From contig NW_002060944.1 of NCBI RefSeq assembly GCF_000150275.1, positions 5,343,080-5,407,079 of the forward strand: a stretch of DNA of 64,000 nt. The letters run 5' to 3'. The notes under the pieces are model-generated. The model was not told where the DNA came from, searched no databases, and worked only from the letters and a program-made list of their open reading frames with translations. This document shows positions 63,749 through 64,000 of this stretch, piece after piece. Origin of the DNA: Trichoplax adhaerens. Its lineage: Eukaryota > Placozoa > Uniplacotomia > Trichoplacea > Trichoplacidae. The position numbers and the translations under genes are program-made. Numbering within the stretch: position 1 is the stretch's first letter; each line of letters begins with the position of its first letter.

Positions 63749-64000
63749 GTGAATATAAGATTTTACGTCCGGTGTACACGCATTACTATAATTTTAAATT
63801 TTTATTAATTAATACTCTTCAGTTTAAATCATGACACGCTATAGCAATAGTATAGCCAATATACATGGAGGATAGTTTAAGTTTGTAATTTTGGACGACA
63901 TTCCAAGTTAAATACGAATCGCACAAGCCTAGTGTTAACTCACGATCGAATAATATCATCTGTATTTCTATACAGTATCTACCAATATTAGATGTAAAAT
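63749..64000 (+). other. Intron 16 of TRPA copy 4, to the window edge
   Basis: No match to the expected exon 17 (a short exon ending in AAATG|GT) was found in these 252 bases, so the gene continues beyond the window. Confidence 0.6.

Noticed and set aside
1-64000. tRNA, rRNA, CRISPR and prokaryotic operon features
   Set aside because: None were seen; the spliced gene structure shows this is eukaryotic nuclear DNA, and the short tandem repeats lack CRISPR spacing.

Overview
This is an intron-rich, strongly A+T-rich eukaryotic window that looks like the genome of an early-branching animal. Introns are spliceosomal (GT...AG), and the recognisable proteins are animal families: TRPA-type TRP channels and a quiescin sulfhydryl oxidase (QSOX). 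A placozoan such as Trichoplax or Hoilungia is my best guess from gene content, base composition and gene structure, but the sequence itself does not name the species.

Layout: (1) 1-2273, minus strand, the 5' end of a QSOX gene (two clear exons and a plausible third, running off the left edge). (2) 2274-7265, intergenic DNA with many copies of an ACAGTACTGT palindrome and a short hairpin-forming tandem repeat. (3) 7266-19510, complete TRPA1-like gene, copy 1, 26 exons, 1115 aa. (4) 23675-27647, a decayed TRPA pseudogene retaining exons 2-10, with stops, frameshifts and a ~650-bp insertion. (5) 31375-42773, complete TRPA1-like gene, copy 2, 26 exons, 1115 aa. (6) 44522-55563, complete TRPA1-like gene, copy 3, 26 exons, 1079 aa. 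(7) 56171-56413, an unrecognised degenerate reading frame. (8) 57650-63748, TRPA1-like gene, copy 4, exons 1-16 (673 aa), cut by the right edge just before the membrane domain.

All TRPA copies lie on the plus strand and share one exon plan: a short start exon, twelve ankyrin exons (about 16 repeats), four pre-S1 exons, six exons for S1-S6 and the pore, a TRP-domain exon and two C-terminal exons. Exon lengths and phases are almost invariant, which let me place the splice sites by cross-comparison of the copies. Diagnostic exon lengths split the copies into two sub-pairs: copies 1 and 2 (type A) and copies 3 and 4 (type B). The cluster therefore appears to have grown by successive local tandem duplication, with one copy lost. 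The copies probably encode related sensory cation channels that could co-assemble or be used in different cells; that is inference.

Exon boundaries were read by eye without transcript data. The least certain points are the start exon of copy 2, the donor of exon 18 in copy 1, and the donors of exon 25 in copy 2 and exon 22 in copy 3.
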